A stretch of DNA of 64,000 nucleotides from Corynebacterium minutissimum (GCF_000805675.1 NZ_JSEF01000002.1:62001-126000); one strand, 5' to 3'. Shown: positions 47,047 to 55,723, counted from the stretch's first letter. Notes: generated from the letters alone by a model not told the origin. Made by a program: numbers and translations.

Positions 47047-47102
47047 TGAAGTGCCCCAGGTTTTGTTCCGTCTGAGCAGATGGGAAATTCTGGGGCACTT
47101 CA
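47047..47102. mobile_element. 56-bp mini insertion element with IS3-like ends
   Basis: Perfect 13-bp terminal inverted repeats, TGAAGTGCCCCAG and CTGGGGCACTTCA, enclose 30 bp. The left 50 bp match the left end of the IS-like element at 63742 with three differences. It has no coding capacity, so it is either a deletion derivative or a MITE of that family. It splits the methyltransferase remnant from its missing front part. Confidence 0.8.
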
Positions 47103-47328
47103 ATTGACTTCCTTCACCCCTTTCACTAGGTGTGAGGAAGTTGAAGGTTGGTTACCGAAGCAATCTTAGATCGCCGAAATTCGGCCTGCGCGATAGCTCG
47201 GTAGAAGTTATCGTTATTAGCACCACTGCCAATATCTACGGAAAGCATATTTAACATGCAAAAACAACAACACCGCATCGCCGCCATGGTTGTCGCAGAC
47301 GTTATTGCTTGGCTGGCCTTATAAAAAC
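47103..47328. other. gap after the mini element
   Basis: 226 bp, AT-richer than the surroundings. It holds an imperfect hairpin (CTTCCTTCAC with GTGTGAGGAAG) next to the element, the palindrome GCCGAA-A-TTCGGC at 47173-47185, and a 22-codon frame at 47256-47324 (MQKQQHRIAAMV and on). The small frame has no homologue I recognise. Confidence 0.4.
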
Positions 47329-47652
47329 ATGGACAATATCGAGCATCGCATTTCCCAATTAGAACTTAACCAAGGACGGCTCGCAATCCTACTCAGCTCA
47401 GCCCCCGAAGGGCATAAAGCGTGGGATAAAGCGTGCCTATGCCATGACCTCACCTTCGAACAAGAATACAGGACTCGACAAGAAATCCTAGATTTCCTCA
47501 ACTCAGAAGCGACTGATAGTAACGAACTACTATCAAAAGTAAGCCACATCGTAGGACATCCCGCAGTAGCTCGCGACCTCGTAAGCGCATTTAAACAACG
47601 TGGCACGGCAGCTCAACGATGGAAAGAAATAGACTCGGAAAACCTACTCTGA
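47329..47652 (+). CDS. small hypothetical protein in accessory patch
   Basis: 107-residue soluble protein starting MDNIEHRISQLELNQ, predicted mainly helical, with two nearby cysteines (KACLCHD). Codon use is AT-richer than neighbours (many AAA, GAA, CTA and CAA), pointing to recent acquisition. There is no clear ribosome-binding site at ATG 47329. An in-frame TTG lies 39 bp upstream. It sits between IS-derived sequence and a large hairpin. I do not recognise the family, and it could be an orphan from a lost defence or mobile module. Confidence 0.5.
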   Translation: MDNIEHRISQLELNQGRLAILLSSAPEGHKAWDKACLCHDLTFEQEYRTRQEILDFLNSEATDSNELLSKVSHIVGHPAVARDLVSAFKQRGTAAQRWKEIDSENLL

Positions 47653-47679
47653 CCATTCAGCTCACTGACTGAATGTTTC

Positions 47680-47739
47680 ACAGAAAGAGCATCAAGTGTT
47701 GAACTAGTACTCAACGTTTGATGGCTTTTGTCTTTCTGT
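47680..47739. terminator. large imperfect inverted repeat
   Basis: ACAGAAAGA at 47680 pairs with TCTTTCTGT at 47731-47739. Inside, GCATCAA and GTTGA pair with TTGATGGC and TCAAC around a central ACTAGT. The stem is about 25 bp with small bulges. T-rich sequence in the right arm would allow termination of the 107-residue gene. It could also be paired ends of a lost element. Confidence 0.5.
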
Positions 47740-47854
47740 TTTCCATATGAGGGCGCTCCACTGGTGAGTGCATCGCTGGAGGGCCTGAAACGTGGTATTA
47801 CGAACCTGATCAGCCCTTCTATTTGGCAGATTCAACAGCAGAATCATGTATTAG

Positions 47855-48830
47855 GATGGAGATTTCCATTTTGCAGGGTGGAAAGTACGGAATCCGCTTT
47901 TACCCTAGCCATTGGCCTCAACAAGATGGTGGTGAAGTGCCCCGGTTGGCCCAGGAGGGCAGGGACGTCCTGCTCGTGTCCACCGATCCGGCCCACAACT
48001 TGGGCCACATTTGGAACGCCACGCTTTCCGACGTCCCCACGACCCTCCACCCCCACCTCGCCGCCGTGGAGATTGACCCGGCGCGGGCAACGAAGGAGCA
48101 CTTGGGGGAGGTGAGCAAGCACATGCGCCGATTCATGCCCGAGCGTCTACACCGCGAGGTTGACCGCCACCTGGAGCTTGCCCGGCATTCGCCAGGCACG
48201 CACGAAGCGGCGATGCTGGAGCGCATCGCGGAACTCATGGAGTGCCGTGCGGACTACGATCGCATTATTTTCGATACCGCACCTTCAGGACATACCTCGC
48301 GGCTTATGGCGCTCCCTGAGCTGATGGCCGCCTACACCGATGGACTGCTCGCGCGGCGCGAGAAATCCGATAAATTCGGCGCGGCAGTCCGCGGCATGAC
48401 CTCGGCGGAAAAATCAGTGTCCGCCAGTTCCATCGACCCGGTGGACCGCCGCAACCAGGAGATTCGCTCCACGTTGCTCAAGCGGCGCCGCCGGTTTGAG
48501 CACCTGCGCCGCGCACTGACCGATCCTTCCACGACGGCCTTCTACCTCGTCCTCACCGCCGACCGCACCCCGGTGCTGGAGACCGCCGAGTTCTTCGATG
48601 ACCTTAAGTCCAACGGTGTTCACGTGGGCGGTGTCGTGGTCAACCGCCGCACGCCGGCAAGCCGCGATGCATTCTTGGCGCAGCGCCGCGCCTCCGAGGA
48701 TGAGGCCTTGGCCCTTCTGGCGCAGAAGCTACCTGGCCAGCAGGTGGTGGAAATTCCCTGGCTGCCGCACGAGGTTTCTACTCCGGAGGCGTTGGGGTCG
48801 CTGGCGGATTCCCTACCACGAAATTCTTGA
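47855..48830 (+). pseudogene. ArsA-family ATPase with destroyed P-loop
   Basis: From about codon 25 the protein reads as a good ArsA/GET3-type ATPase: LLVSTDPAHNLGHIW, IIFDTAPSGHTSRLMALPEL, FYLVLTADRTPVLETAEF and VVVNRRTP. It continues to a natural-looking end. The start, however, reads LQGGKYGIRFYPSHWPQQ where the family has a GKGGVGKT loop followed by a helix. A +1 frame in the same stretch gives SAFTLAIGLN, like the helix after the loop, so there is a frameshift plus substitutions. The sequence TGAAGTGCCCC at 47933 equals the IS terminal repeat core. Without Walker A it should not hydrolyse ATP. ATG 47855 is only the first ATG in frame. Confidence 0.7.
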
Positions 48831-49668
48831 AGCGCTCCACGGGTGGTGCCTCATCGCCGATGCGCCACACGAGGCCGAGCTCACGGTAGGCCGCGGGCTG
48901 TAGCGGGATGAGGTTGCTGGTCTGCAGGTACGGATCATCAAGTGGCAACAGCGCCGAGCCGAGCCCAGCCGCGACGAGCCCCGCGACGGTTGTGAGCTCC
49001 ATCGACTCGAAGACGAGGCGCGGGCTAAAGCCGGCGTGGGCCGCGAGGTCATCGAGAAGCATGCGCGTTCCGTACCCCGGCAACATGCCGATGAAGGGCT
49101 CATCAGCAAAATCTTCGAGGCGCACGTTGTCTCGGCCCGCCGCCCAGTGGCCCTCCGGCACCGCTAGGCCAAGGCGCTGCAGTTTGAGCTGGTGCCAGCC
49201 CACCGCGGCGTCGGGGTCTGGGCGCGGACCTACCAGGGCCAAGTCCGATTCGCCTGCGCGCACACGGTCCACCAGCACGCGCGCAGCTCCCTGGTGCAGG
49301 CGAATATCCACGTGGGGATGCTCAGCGCGATAGGCCTTGAGCAGCTCCGGGACCATCCAGGTTCCTAGGGAATGCATAAAGTCCAACCGCACCGTTCCGC
49401 GCTCCGGATCCATGAGGCGGGCCACGGCATCGCGCGCAGCGTTCTCCGCGGTGAGCATCCGCCGCGCCTGCGCGACGAAAGCCCGCCCACACGAGTTGAG
49501 CCGCAGGCGCCGCCCACTGCGCTGGAATAGGCTCGCGCCGAGATCCGCCTCTACGCGTTGCACACGGCGGGTCAAGGCGGGTTGGGAGAGCCCGAGGGAA
49601 TCCGCCGCCGCGCCGACCAGACCATGGTCCGCCACAGCAACTACGCCGCGCACATCCTCCAGATTCAT
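48778..49668 (-). CDS. LysR-family transcriptional regulator
   Basis: 296-residue regulator. The N-terminal helix-turn-helix (GAAADSLGLSQPALTRRVQ, residues about 17-36, then LGASLFQRSGRRLRL) and a periplasmic-binding-like effector domain are typical of the family. It is divergent from an MFS exporter gene with 70 bp between, the usual LysR-target layout, so it probably regulates that transporter. The ATG at 49668 is preferred over a GTG 6 bp upstream because GAGGTG precedes it. The 3' end overlaps the end of the ArsA-like pseudogene by 53 bp, convergently. Confidence 0.88.
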   Translation of the reverse strand: MNLEDVRGVVAVADHGLVGAAADSLGLSQPALTRRVQRVEADLGASLFQRSGRRLRLNSCGRAFVAQARRMLTAENAARDAVARLMDPERGTVRLDFMHSLGTWMVPELLKAYRAEHPHVDIRLHQGAARVLVDRVRAGESDLALVGPRPDPDAAVGWHQLKLQRLGLAVPEGHWAAGRDNVRLEDFADEPFIGMLPGYGTRMLLDDLAAHAGFSPRLVFESMELTTVAGLVAAGLGSALLPLDDPYLQTSNLIPLQPAAYRELGLVWRIGDEAPPVERFKNFVVGNPPATPTPPE

Positions 49669-49738
49669 GCACACCTCGCATGTGTTACTTGCTTTCTGTA
49701 CATTTTACACATAACCGCGGGCAGGCCATGCTTGATTC

Positions 49739-50890
49739 ATGACGAGAACCCGGCGCGCCACCATCGCCATGCTCTTTGTGGGCCTGGCAATTTTTTCCTG
49801 CCTCTACCCCACCCAAGCCATGCTCCCCACACTGGTCGCGGACATGGGCATGTCCTCCACCGAGGCTGCCATGACTATTTCCGCCGCCACCGGAGCGCTG
49901 GCCGTCTGCGTCATCCCAGTCTCCATCATTTCCGAGCGCATTGGGCGCGGCAAGCTCCTGCTCGTCTCCACCATTGCCGCCACACTCATCGGCATGCTCG
50001 TACCACTTGCTCCGAATCCGGAGATCCTCATTGCTACCCGCGCGCTTCAGGGCGCCGTTATTGCCGGCGCGCCCGCCACCGCCATGGCCTGGATTTCGGA
50101 GGAACTAGAATCCAACTACGTTGCCCGAGCCATGGGCCTCTACATTGCCGGCACCACCATTGGTGGCCTAACCGGCCGCCTCATCCCCACTGGTTTACTC
50201 GAGCTCACCTCCTGGCGCTGGGCGCTGTTCGGCTCCAGCTTGGTCACTCTCATCCTGGCCATCATTGCGGCAATCCTGCTGCCCTACCAGCAGAATTTCA
50301 CACCGAAGGAAATTCACTTCCGCTCAGAGCTCAGCGCCATCTTCCGCCACGGGCGCGATACCCGCCTCATCCCGCTGTTCATCGTGGCCTTCGTGGCCAT
50401 GGGCACCTTCGTTTCCCTCTATAACTTCTTAGGATTCAGGCTTATCCACCATTTCCACCTCTCGCACGGCCTAGCTGGACTGGTCTTCCTCTTCTACCTC
50501 ACGGGCACATGGTCCTCAGCCCGCGCGGGCCGGCTCGTCACGCAGGTAGGCCATGCCAACACGTTGCTGCTGTCCTGCGCGTTGTTTGCCGTGGGCATCG
50601 CGCTGTGCGCGGGTTCCCTCATCCCCACCTTGCTTGGAATCGTCCTGCTCACTATTGGTTTCTTCGCCGCACATTCGACGGCTTCGGGCTGGGTAGGTCA
50701 CATCGCAACGCATGACCGTGCAGAGGCCTCGAGCCTGTATGTCTTCTTCTATTACCTGGGCAGTTCCGTCCTGGGCGCGCTGTCTGGCATGCTTTTCGAC
50801 GCCCTCCCCTGGCCCGGTTTCATCGCCACCTACGCCTTACTGGCCGTGGGTATTGCGGGCATGAGTTGGGTTGTGAGAAAAACCGGATAA
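49739..50890 (+). CDS. MFS transporter, YnfM/drug-efflux type
   Basis: 383-residue membrane protein with twelve predicted hydrophobic segments. The MFS loop 2-3 signature appears as SERIGRGKLLL near residue 65 and again, weakly, in the second half. It resembles the YnfM/arabinose-efflux group. The substrate is not deducible. The divergent LysR gene is the likely regulator; the shared region contains TGTTACTTGCTTTCTGTACA, which could be a LysR-type site. The next gene starts 11 bp downstream. Confidence 0.87.
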   Translation: MTRTRRATIAMLFVGLAIFSCLYPTQAMLPTLVADMGMSSTEAAMTISAATGALAVCVIPVSIISERIGRGKLLLVSTIAATLIGMLVPLAPNPEILIATRALQGAVIAGAPATAMAWISEELESNYVARAMGLYIAGTTIGGLTGRLIPTGLLELTSWRWALFGSSLVTLILAIIAAILLPYQQNFTPKEIHFRSELSAIFRHGRDTRLIPLFIVAFVAMGTFVSLYNFLGFRLIHHFHLSHGLAGLVFLFYLTGTWSSARAGRLVTQVGHANTLLLSCALFAVGIALCAGSLIPTLLGIVLLTIGFFAAHSTASGWVGHIATHDRAEASSLYVFFYYLGSSVLGALSGMLFDALPWPGFIATYALLAVGIAGMSWVVRKTG

Positions 50891-50901
50891 ACTCGTGTTT
50901 T

Positions 50902-52194
50902 ATGGACAAGTGGTCAACACGTACATGGCATAGGAAAGCCTCCCGCCCAGTCAGCATCTGGATGATGGTCTTCCTCCTCGCCGGTGTCTCCCACATTCTT
51001 ATCCCTAATTACCGCTGGGTGCTCACCCATCTTTTTACGCTGGGTATTCTCACCAACAGCGTCGTGGTGTGGTCCCAGCACCTCACCGAGAAGTTTGTGC
51101 AGCTCAAGCTCCCGGATTCGGCGCGGCCGCAGCAGCTCGCGCGCATCTATTTGCTCAACGTCGGCGTCATCTGCGTGCTGATTGGTCAGTTGCTCATTGA
51201 GGCATGGGAGCCTCACTGGATTCTGACGCAGGTGGGCGCTACCTTCGTTGCTGCCGCGGTACTCTGGCACGGCGCGGTGCTCTTCGGCCTATGGCGCCAG
51301 GCGGAATCGAAACGCTTCCGGCCGGTCGTTGCCGCCTACGTGGCCTCGGCCGTCTTCCTCGCCGTGGGCGCGGCCCTCGGCGCACTGCTTGCGGTCTTCC
51401 CTGCGCATCCGCGTCTGCTTATTGCGCACGTGGCCGCCAATGTGGGTGGCTTCGTGGGCCTTGCCGCGGCAGGTTCGCTCACCATTTTATTCCCCTCCAT
51501 TTGGCGGACCAAAGGCATCAACCCACGCATGCGCCTCAGCTTCACGCTGCTGGGCCTCGGCGTGCTGGCTACCCTCATCGGTTCCGCGTGGAACGTCCCT
51601 GAAGTGGGTCTTATCGTCTACTGCGTGGGCTGGTTGGCGAGCCTACAAGGCTGGCTGGTCAATGTGCTCACCGTGGCCGAGGAACCTCGCGGGCGCATCA
51701 CCTTCCCTGCACTCTCCGCCCTTTTCTCGGCTTTCTGGCTGGTTGGCGGCCTAACCTACTACACCGCGCAGCACTTCTTGAGCGAAGAGCCAAAGATTCC
51801 CATGCTCGCGCTCGTCGTCGGCTTTGCCGCCCAACTGCTCACCGGCGTCATGAGCTACCTCATGCCCACGACCATGGGCGGCGGCCCCTCCGCAGTGCGG
51901 GCAGGCCTGCGTGAATACAACCGCTGGGGAATCGGGCGCTCCGTCTTCATCAACGGCGGCCTCGCGCTGTGGCTGGCCACGTCCAGCTCCCTCACCATGG
52001 TTGTCGCTTCTCTGCTGAGCCTCGGCTCCATGGCGCTTTTCCCGGTCCTCACCGCCCGCGCAGTCAAGGCCCAGAAGGCAGTGCTCCAAAAGAAGGCCGA
52101 GGGCCCGGCCCCGGAGACCATCACGGATTGGAACCAAGCGCTGATCGCCCTTGCTGTCCTCGTCCTTGTGGGCGCCCTCAGCTTCTTTATCTAA
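50902..52194 (+). CDS. polytopic membrane protein resembling the membrane domain of actinobacterial copper oxidases
   Basis: 430 residues with about eleven hydrophobic segments. The sequence from HRKASRPVSIW, with LTHLFTLGILTNSVVVWSQH, resembles the N-terminal membrane half of actinobacterial multicopper oxidase or copper nitrite reductase fusions, but no cupredoxin domain follows. Conserved histidines lie in the second and later segments (LTHLF, WSQHL, WHGAV, IAHVAANVGG) and could bind heme or copper. The ATG at 50902 has TAAACT 8 nt before it, with TTGGGT 16 nt further up, and no Shine-Dalgarno. It may follow the MFS gene in one unit. The relationship is from memory of domain architecture. 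Confidence 0.65.
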   Translation: MDKWSTRTWHRKASRPVSIWMMVFLLAGVSHILIPNYRWVLTHLFTLGILTNSVVVWSQHLTEKFVQLKLPDSARPQQLARIYLLNVGVICVLIGQLLIEAWEPHWILTQVGATFVAAAVLWHGAVLFGLWRQAESKRFRPVVAAYVASAVFLAVGAALGALLAVFPAHPRLLIAHVAANVGGFVGLAAAGSLTILFPSIWRTKGINPRMRLSFTLLGLGVLATLIGSAWNVPEVGLIVYCVGWLASLQGWLVNVLTVAEEPRGRITFPALSALFSAFWLVGGLTYYTAQHFLSEEPKIPMLALVVGFAAQLLTGVMSYLMPTTMGGGPSAVRAGLREYNRWGIGRSVFINGGLALWLATSSSLTMVVASLLSLGSMALFPVLTARAVKAQKAVLQKKAEGPAPETITDWNQALIALAVLVLVGALSFFI

Positions 52195-52227
52195 ACCCCC
52201 AGACCTGGAACGAGGCGATGCCGTCGG

Positions 52228-53664
52228 TTAGGGGTCCAACGGCGGGATGCCCGGCGCGCCAGCGGACATCCATTCGCGGACCACGTGGGTGGCGGTGACA
52301 TCGCCGGCGTTATAGCGCAGGATCTGCTCGCGGGCAGCAACGTCGCCGGCCAATGCGGCGCGTCGAGCGTTGACGGATTCCTCACCGTCGAAGTCCTCCG
52401 GCCACTCAAACCCCGCGACGGGCGCGACGGTCTTGAGGCTCAAGCCCGACGTCCCGGCGAAGCTGCGCTTGACGTGAACGAACATGTCGACCCACTCCTC
52501 AGAGGAAATAAACTCCTCCACTTCCTGGAGCGCAGGCTGGTGGAAGCGTTCAGCGGAGCGGCGCATCCAGTGGTTTTCGCCGTGGGCAGAGTAGCAGTAG
52601 GCGGCGAAGGTCTTACCCTCCTCGTGCGCCTGGGCACGCAGGTTCATCAGCCACTCCCAGAACTCGGCGAAATTCTCCGCCTCGGCGCGGCCACCCAACG
52701 GCTCCCACGTGGCGAAAGGAATGTAGTCGCCATTCAGCCGCGCGCCCCAGAGGTAGGCGCCTTGGTCGAGGTACGCCTCCATATCGACATCCACTTCGAC
52801 GTCGGCACGGGGAACGCTGACCTGGCTACGGCGCAGCAACGGAATACCTTCGAGCCAGGCGGCGGCGAGGGTGGAGGGGGCGCCGAGGGAGGCGTCGATA
52901 AGCGCCTGCACCGTCTCAATCCCCCGCTCCCGGTAGGGGTTCGCGCGGTCGCCCGGGAGGAAGAGGGAGATGTCATCGCGAGCCTCAAGCTGCGGCTCGC
53001 ACAGATGCCAGAAGCGACACGACGCGCACTCTTTGACGCGGCGCGGGCTGTCCGGGAGAGGCTGGGCAAGTGCAGCATCGATGGGATAACGCGAGGTATC
53101 GGTCACAAAAGCCTGGGTTCGATCCTGACCAATCGTTGCCCCACGCCCAGAATTGAGGCCCACCTCTTCCAGGCCGCGCGCGGCGAGGGCAAGGCGGTAG
53201 CCGTCGACGGCATGGTGCTTAATTTTATACTTCGCCGGCAAAGGCTCGCTTAGCCCCAGGCGATGCGTGGGCACGACCACGGCACGCGCGTTGTCATTCG
53301 GACGGGCGACGCGATGATCGGAGACGATGACCGGGGTGTAGTTCTCGCCCTCACGGATAAGGAGTTCCACGCGGACCATCCACTCGTTGGTAGAGAACAC
53401 CGCGTTGGTGATGTGGGTATAGCCGTACGCCAGGGCCTCCAGCGTAGCCATGGCGCGTTCAAAGTCATTGCCTTCAAGATCGATGCGGCGAAAACGACCG
53501 GGGCCTTTGCGCGGAACAAGAGCCAGGGCGGCCTCAATGGCTGCGGCATGGCGCTCCGCGCGGGCCCGGCCCGTCGGGGTGCGCGGGATGTCTGGATGTG
53601 CGCGGCGCTGCACGAGGCGATAGCGGCAGCCCACGAGGTCCGTGGCGACGAGCACATCTTTCAC
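52228..53664 (-). CDS. TM0106-family RecB-like nuclease
   Basis: 478-residue protein of the TM0106/RecB-like nuclease family. The N-terminal half has DLVGCRYRL, VVVPTHRLG and the cysteine set ECASCRFWHLCEPQL (about 210-225), likely part of an iron-sulphur cluster with an upstream Cys. The C-terminal half has an RNase-H-like fold with VDVDMEAYLDQGAYLWG and a final YNAGDVTATHVVREW. Family members without an added helicase are usually about this length. The cellular role is unknown, probably DNA repair. It is convergent with the membrane protein gene (33 bp). Confidence 0.82.
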   Translation of the reverse strand: MKDVLVATDLVGCRYRLVQRRAHPDIPRTPTGRARAERHAAAIEAALALVPRKGPGRFRRIDLEGNDFERAMATLEALAYGYTHITNAVFSTNEWMVRVELLIREGENYTPVIVSDHRVARPNDNARAVVVPTHRLGLSEPLPAKYKIKHHAVDGYRLALAARGLEEVGLNSGRGATIGQDRTQAFVTDTSRYPIDAALAQPLPDSPRRVKECASCRFWHLCEPQLEARDDISLFLPGDRANPYRERGIETVQALIDASLGAPSTLAAAWLEGIPLLRRSQVSVPRADVEVDVDMEAYLDQGAYLWGARLNGDYIPFATWEPLGGRAEAENFAEFWEWLMNLRAQAHEEGKTFAAYCYSAHGENHWMRRSAERFHQPALQEVEEFISSEEWVDMFVHVKRSFAGTSGLSLKTVAPVAGFEWPEDFDGEESVNARRAALAGDVAAREQILRYNAGDVTATHVVREWMSAGAPGIPPLDP

Positions 53665-53738
53665 ACCAGGTGAGCTTAGTAGACCACCTTGCTAAAGTTG
53701 TAGCGAGACCCTACCGATAAAAAATAAAGGACGTTTCA

Positions 53739-54371
53739 ATGAGCTTGATCAAGAAGATCCGCAAGGCCCGCCGCGAAGCCCGCGCCGAGATCAAGGCCGC
53801 CAAGACCCGCGCAAAGGCCGAGGTCAAGGCAGCAGATAAGGCACGGCACCGTCAGCAAAAGCTGCTGGCCAAGCAAGAGAAGGCCCTCATCAAGTCCGAA
53901 GAAAAAGGTCTGAAGAAGCGCCGCAAGCACGAGTACAAGATGGCGCAAAAAGAACTGGAGCGCATCAAGGAAGGCCGTTTTAATAAGAACAACGTCAAGC
54001 GTTACGCTGGCGCCCTGCGCACCGCGGCCCCGCTGCTGCTGCCGCTGATTTACCGCGGTATTACCGCCGCGCAGCGAGAGGTAGAAAAGAATCGCGCCCA
54101 GAAGGCAGGTGTTTCCGCTGACCAGCTCGCGTCTTTTGCTGGCCACGGCGCACCGCTCAAGGCCCGCACCGCCGGCATTCGCAACTCCCTGAAGGACGCC
54201 AATGTGCCGGTCGGCTTCAAGCGTGACGTCAAGGAGCGCCTCAATGAGCTCGACGCTGCTATCGAGAACGCTGAGTACATGACCGAGCAGCAGCGCCAGC
54301 GTGCGCACCGCTCCATCTCCGGCGAAATTGACTCCATCAACGCCGATATCCAGGCCAAGCTGCGCGCTTAA
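53739..54371 (+). CDS. DUF6474 family basic helical protein
   Basis: 210-residue cytoplasmic protein. The first 85 residues are a continuous Lys/Ala/Glu-rich helix likely to form a coiled coil (AKAEVKAADKARHRQQKLL and on). A short hydrophobic stretch (LRTAAPLLLPLIYRG, about 92-106) and a helical C-terminal domain follow. It matches DUF6474, a family in corynebacteria with no known function. The start has AAAGGA 11 nt upstream. It is followed by a terminator-like hairpin. Confidence 0.75.
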   Translation: MSLIKKIRKARREARAEIKAAKTRAKAEVKAADKARHRQQKLLAKQEKALIKSEEKGLKKRRKHEYKMAQKELERIKEGRFNKNNVKRYAGALRTAAPLLLPLIYRGITAAQREVEKNRAQKAGVSADQLASFAGHGAPLKARTAGIRNSLKDANVPVGFKRDVKERLNELDAAIENAEYMTEQQRQRAHRSISGEIDSINADIQAKLRA

Positions 54372-54389
54372 TCTACCCAACTTGCCTGT

Positions 54390-54412
54390 GCCGCGGCCTC
54401 AACGGTCGCGGC
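54390..54412 (+). terminator. terminator after the DUF6474 gene
   Basis: GCCGCGGCC and GGTCGCGGC form a 9-bp stem with one mismatch and a 5-nt loop, followed by TTTCGTGTTTT. Confidence 0.65.
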
Positions 54413-54734
54413 TTTCGTGTTTTCACCGCTATTTTTACCTCCTCCCCCTAGACCTTTTAAAACGGATTTAAAAAGAGAATCAGTTCCGTCACCAATTTCC
54501 CCAAAGTCACGTGGCGAATCTAGAGCGGAATATCGCCCGGTTTTCGTCACGCTCCGCTAATTATTCAGTGTTCTCCGGTGTAGATAAATCCATTTCTCAT
54601 ATATAGTCGAGAGCGAGGATAAAAAGCTTCTAAAGCACTTCCTCACACGATAGCTTCTTATACTATTCACCTTCCTGCCCAGTACACCCAGTACACAGAG
54701 CTGGAAGGGACACGTCACTACCGTATGGAGAATC
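54413..54734. promoter_or_regulatory. AT-rich upstream region of lsr2
   Basis: About 320 bp that is clearly AT-richer than the flanks, with runs such as CATATATAG and TAAAAAG and no gene. TATACT at 54659-54664 is a good -10 for lsr2 and would give a leader of about 65 nt. Lsr2 binds AT-rich DNA, so autoregulation here is plausible. Confidence 0.5.
54678..54695 (+). repeat. tandem 9-bp repeat in the lsr2 leader
   Basis: CCCAGTACA occurs twice head to tail, just after the predicted transcription start and 40 bp before the lsr2 ATG. It could be a protein or RNA-level control site. Confidence 0.5.
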
Positions 54735-55052
54735 ATGGCTCGCCGCGAAGTAACGCAGTTCTTTGATGACCTTGACAATAGTCCGCTTACTGAAGAAGAA
54801 CTTACCGTCATCCGTTTTAGCGTTGACGGTAAGGATTATCTCTTGGATGTTTCCAAGGAGAATGCAGAGAAGTTTCACGCCGCAATGGAACCTTTTGTGA
54901 AGGCTGCTCGCCACCCCATCAAGAAGGAAACGCGCAGCTACAGGCCCGCTGATGTCCGCGAGTGGGCAGCCAAGCACGGCTACGAGGTAGCTGAGCGCGG
55001 CAAGATCCGCAACGACGTTATTTTGGCGTACCGCGACGCCAACAACCTTTAG
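54735..55052 (+). CDS. lsr2: Lsr2 nucleoid-associated protein
   Basis: H-NS-like DNA-bridging protein that silences AT-rich, often foreign, genes. The 105-residue protein has the N-terminal oligomerisation half beginning MARREVTQFFDDLDN. The C-terminal DNA-binding half (about 66-105) is VREWAAKHGYEVAERGKIRNDV. The usual AT-hook-like RGR appears as RGK. GGAG lies 4 nt before the ATG. The 3' end overlaps the response-regulator gene by 4 bp in convergent orientation. Confidence 0.93.
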   Translation: MARREVTQFFDDLDNSPLTEEELTVIRFSVDGKDYLLDVSKENAEKFHAAMEPFVKAARHPIKKETRSYRPADVREWAAKHGYEVAERGKIRNDVILAYRDANNL

Positions 55053-55702
55053 AGCACTCCCTGCTCGCGGGCGGCAGCCACGGCAGAGGTGCGCGAGCGC
55101 ACGCCCAGCTTGTCGTAGATATGAACAAGGTGGGACTTCACCGTGGCCTCTGAGAGCATAAGCTCCACGCCAATTTCACGGTTGGACGAACCTGCGGCGA
55201 CCAGCTTGAGTACTTCCAGCTCGCGCGGGGTAAGCGACGTGCGTGGGGTGCGCACGCGGGTCATCAGCTTGTCGGCCACGATGGGGGACAGTGCCGAGTC
55301 ACCTTCGGCAGCGGACCGCACCGCGGCGAGCAGCTCGGCCGGCGGAGCGTCCTTCAGCAAGTAGCCGACCGCACCTGATTCGATGGCACCGAGAATATCC
55401 GCATCGGTGTCATAGTTGGTGACCACAAGAACTTTGGGGGGATTGTCCATGGAGAAGCGGATAGCGGCGGTGGCTTCCGCACCGGTCATCACGCGAGTGC
55501 CTTCGATACCGGCACCAAAGCGCAGGTCCATGAGGAGGACGTCGATTCCGCCCGCTTGTGCGGCAGATACCGCGGCTTCAGCCGTGGCGACCTCACCTAC
55601 TACCTCGATGTCCTCGGCGCCCTCGAGCACCGAGCGTAGACCCAGGCGCACGATCTCGTGGTCATCGGCAAGCAAGACCCTAATCACGGGCTTCCTCCTC
55701 AT
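55049..55702 (-). CDS. NarL/LuxR-family response regulator
   Basis: 217-residue regulator. The receiver domain (7-130) has acidic residues DDHE, the phospho-acceptor Asp in VLLMDLRFG near residue 59, and Lys in LLKDAPP near 107. A LuxR-type helix-turn-helix lies at the C-terminus (LTPRELEVLKLVAAGSSNREI, with SEATVKSHLVHIYDKLGVR). It lies 21 bp after the histidine kinase gene and is its likely partner. The stimulus is unknown. Confidence 0.92.
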   Translation of the reverse strand: MRRKPVIRVLLADDHEIVRLGLRSVLEGAEDIEVVGEVATAEAAVSAAQAGGIDVLLMDLRFGAGIEGTRVMTGAEATAAIRFSMDNPPKVLVVTNYDTDADILGAIESGAVGYLLKDAPPAELLAAVRSAAEGDSALSPIVADKLMTRVRTPRTSLTPRELEVLKLVAAGSSNREIGVELMLSEATVKSHLVHIYDKLGVRSRTSAVAAAREQGVL

Positions 55703-55723
55703 TGGTACGGTGTGGACAAATTC

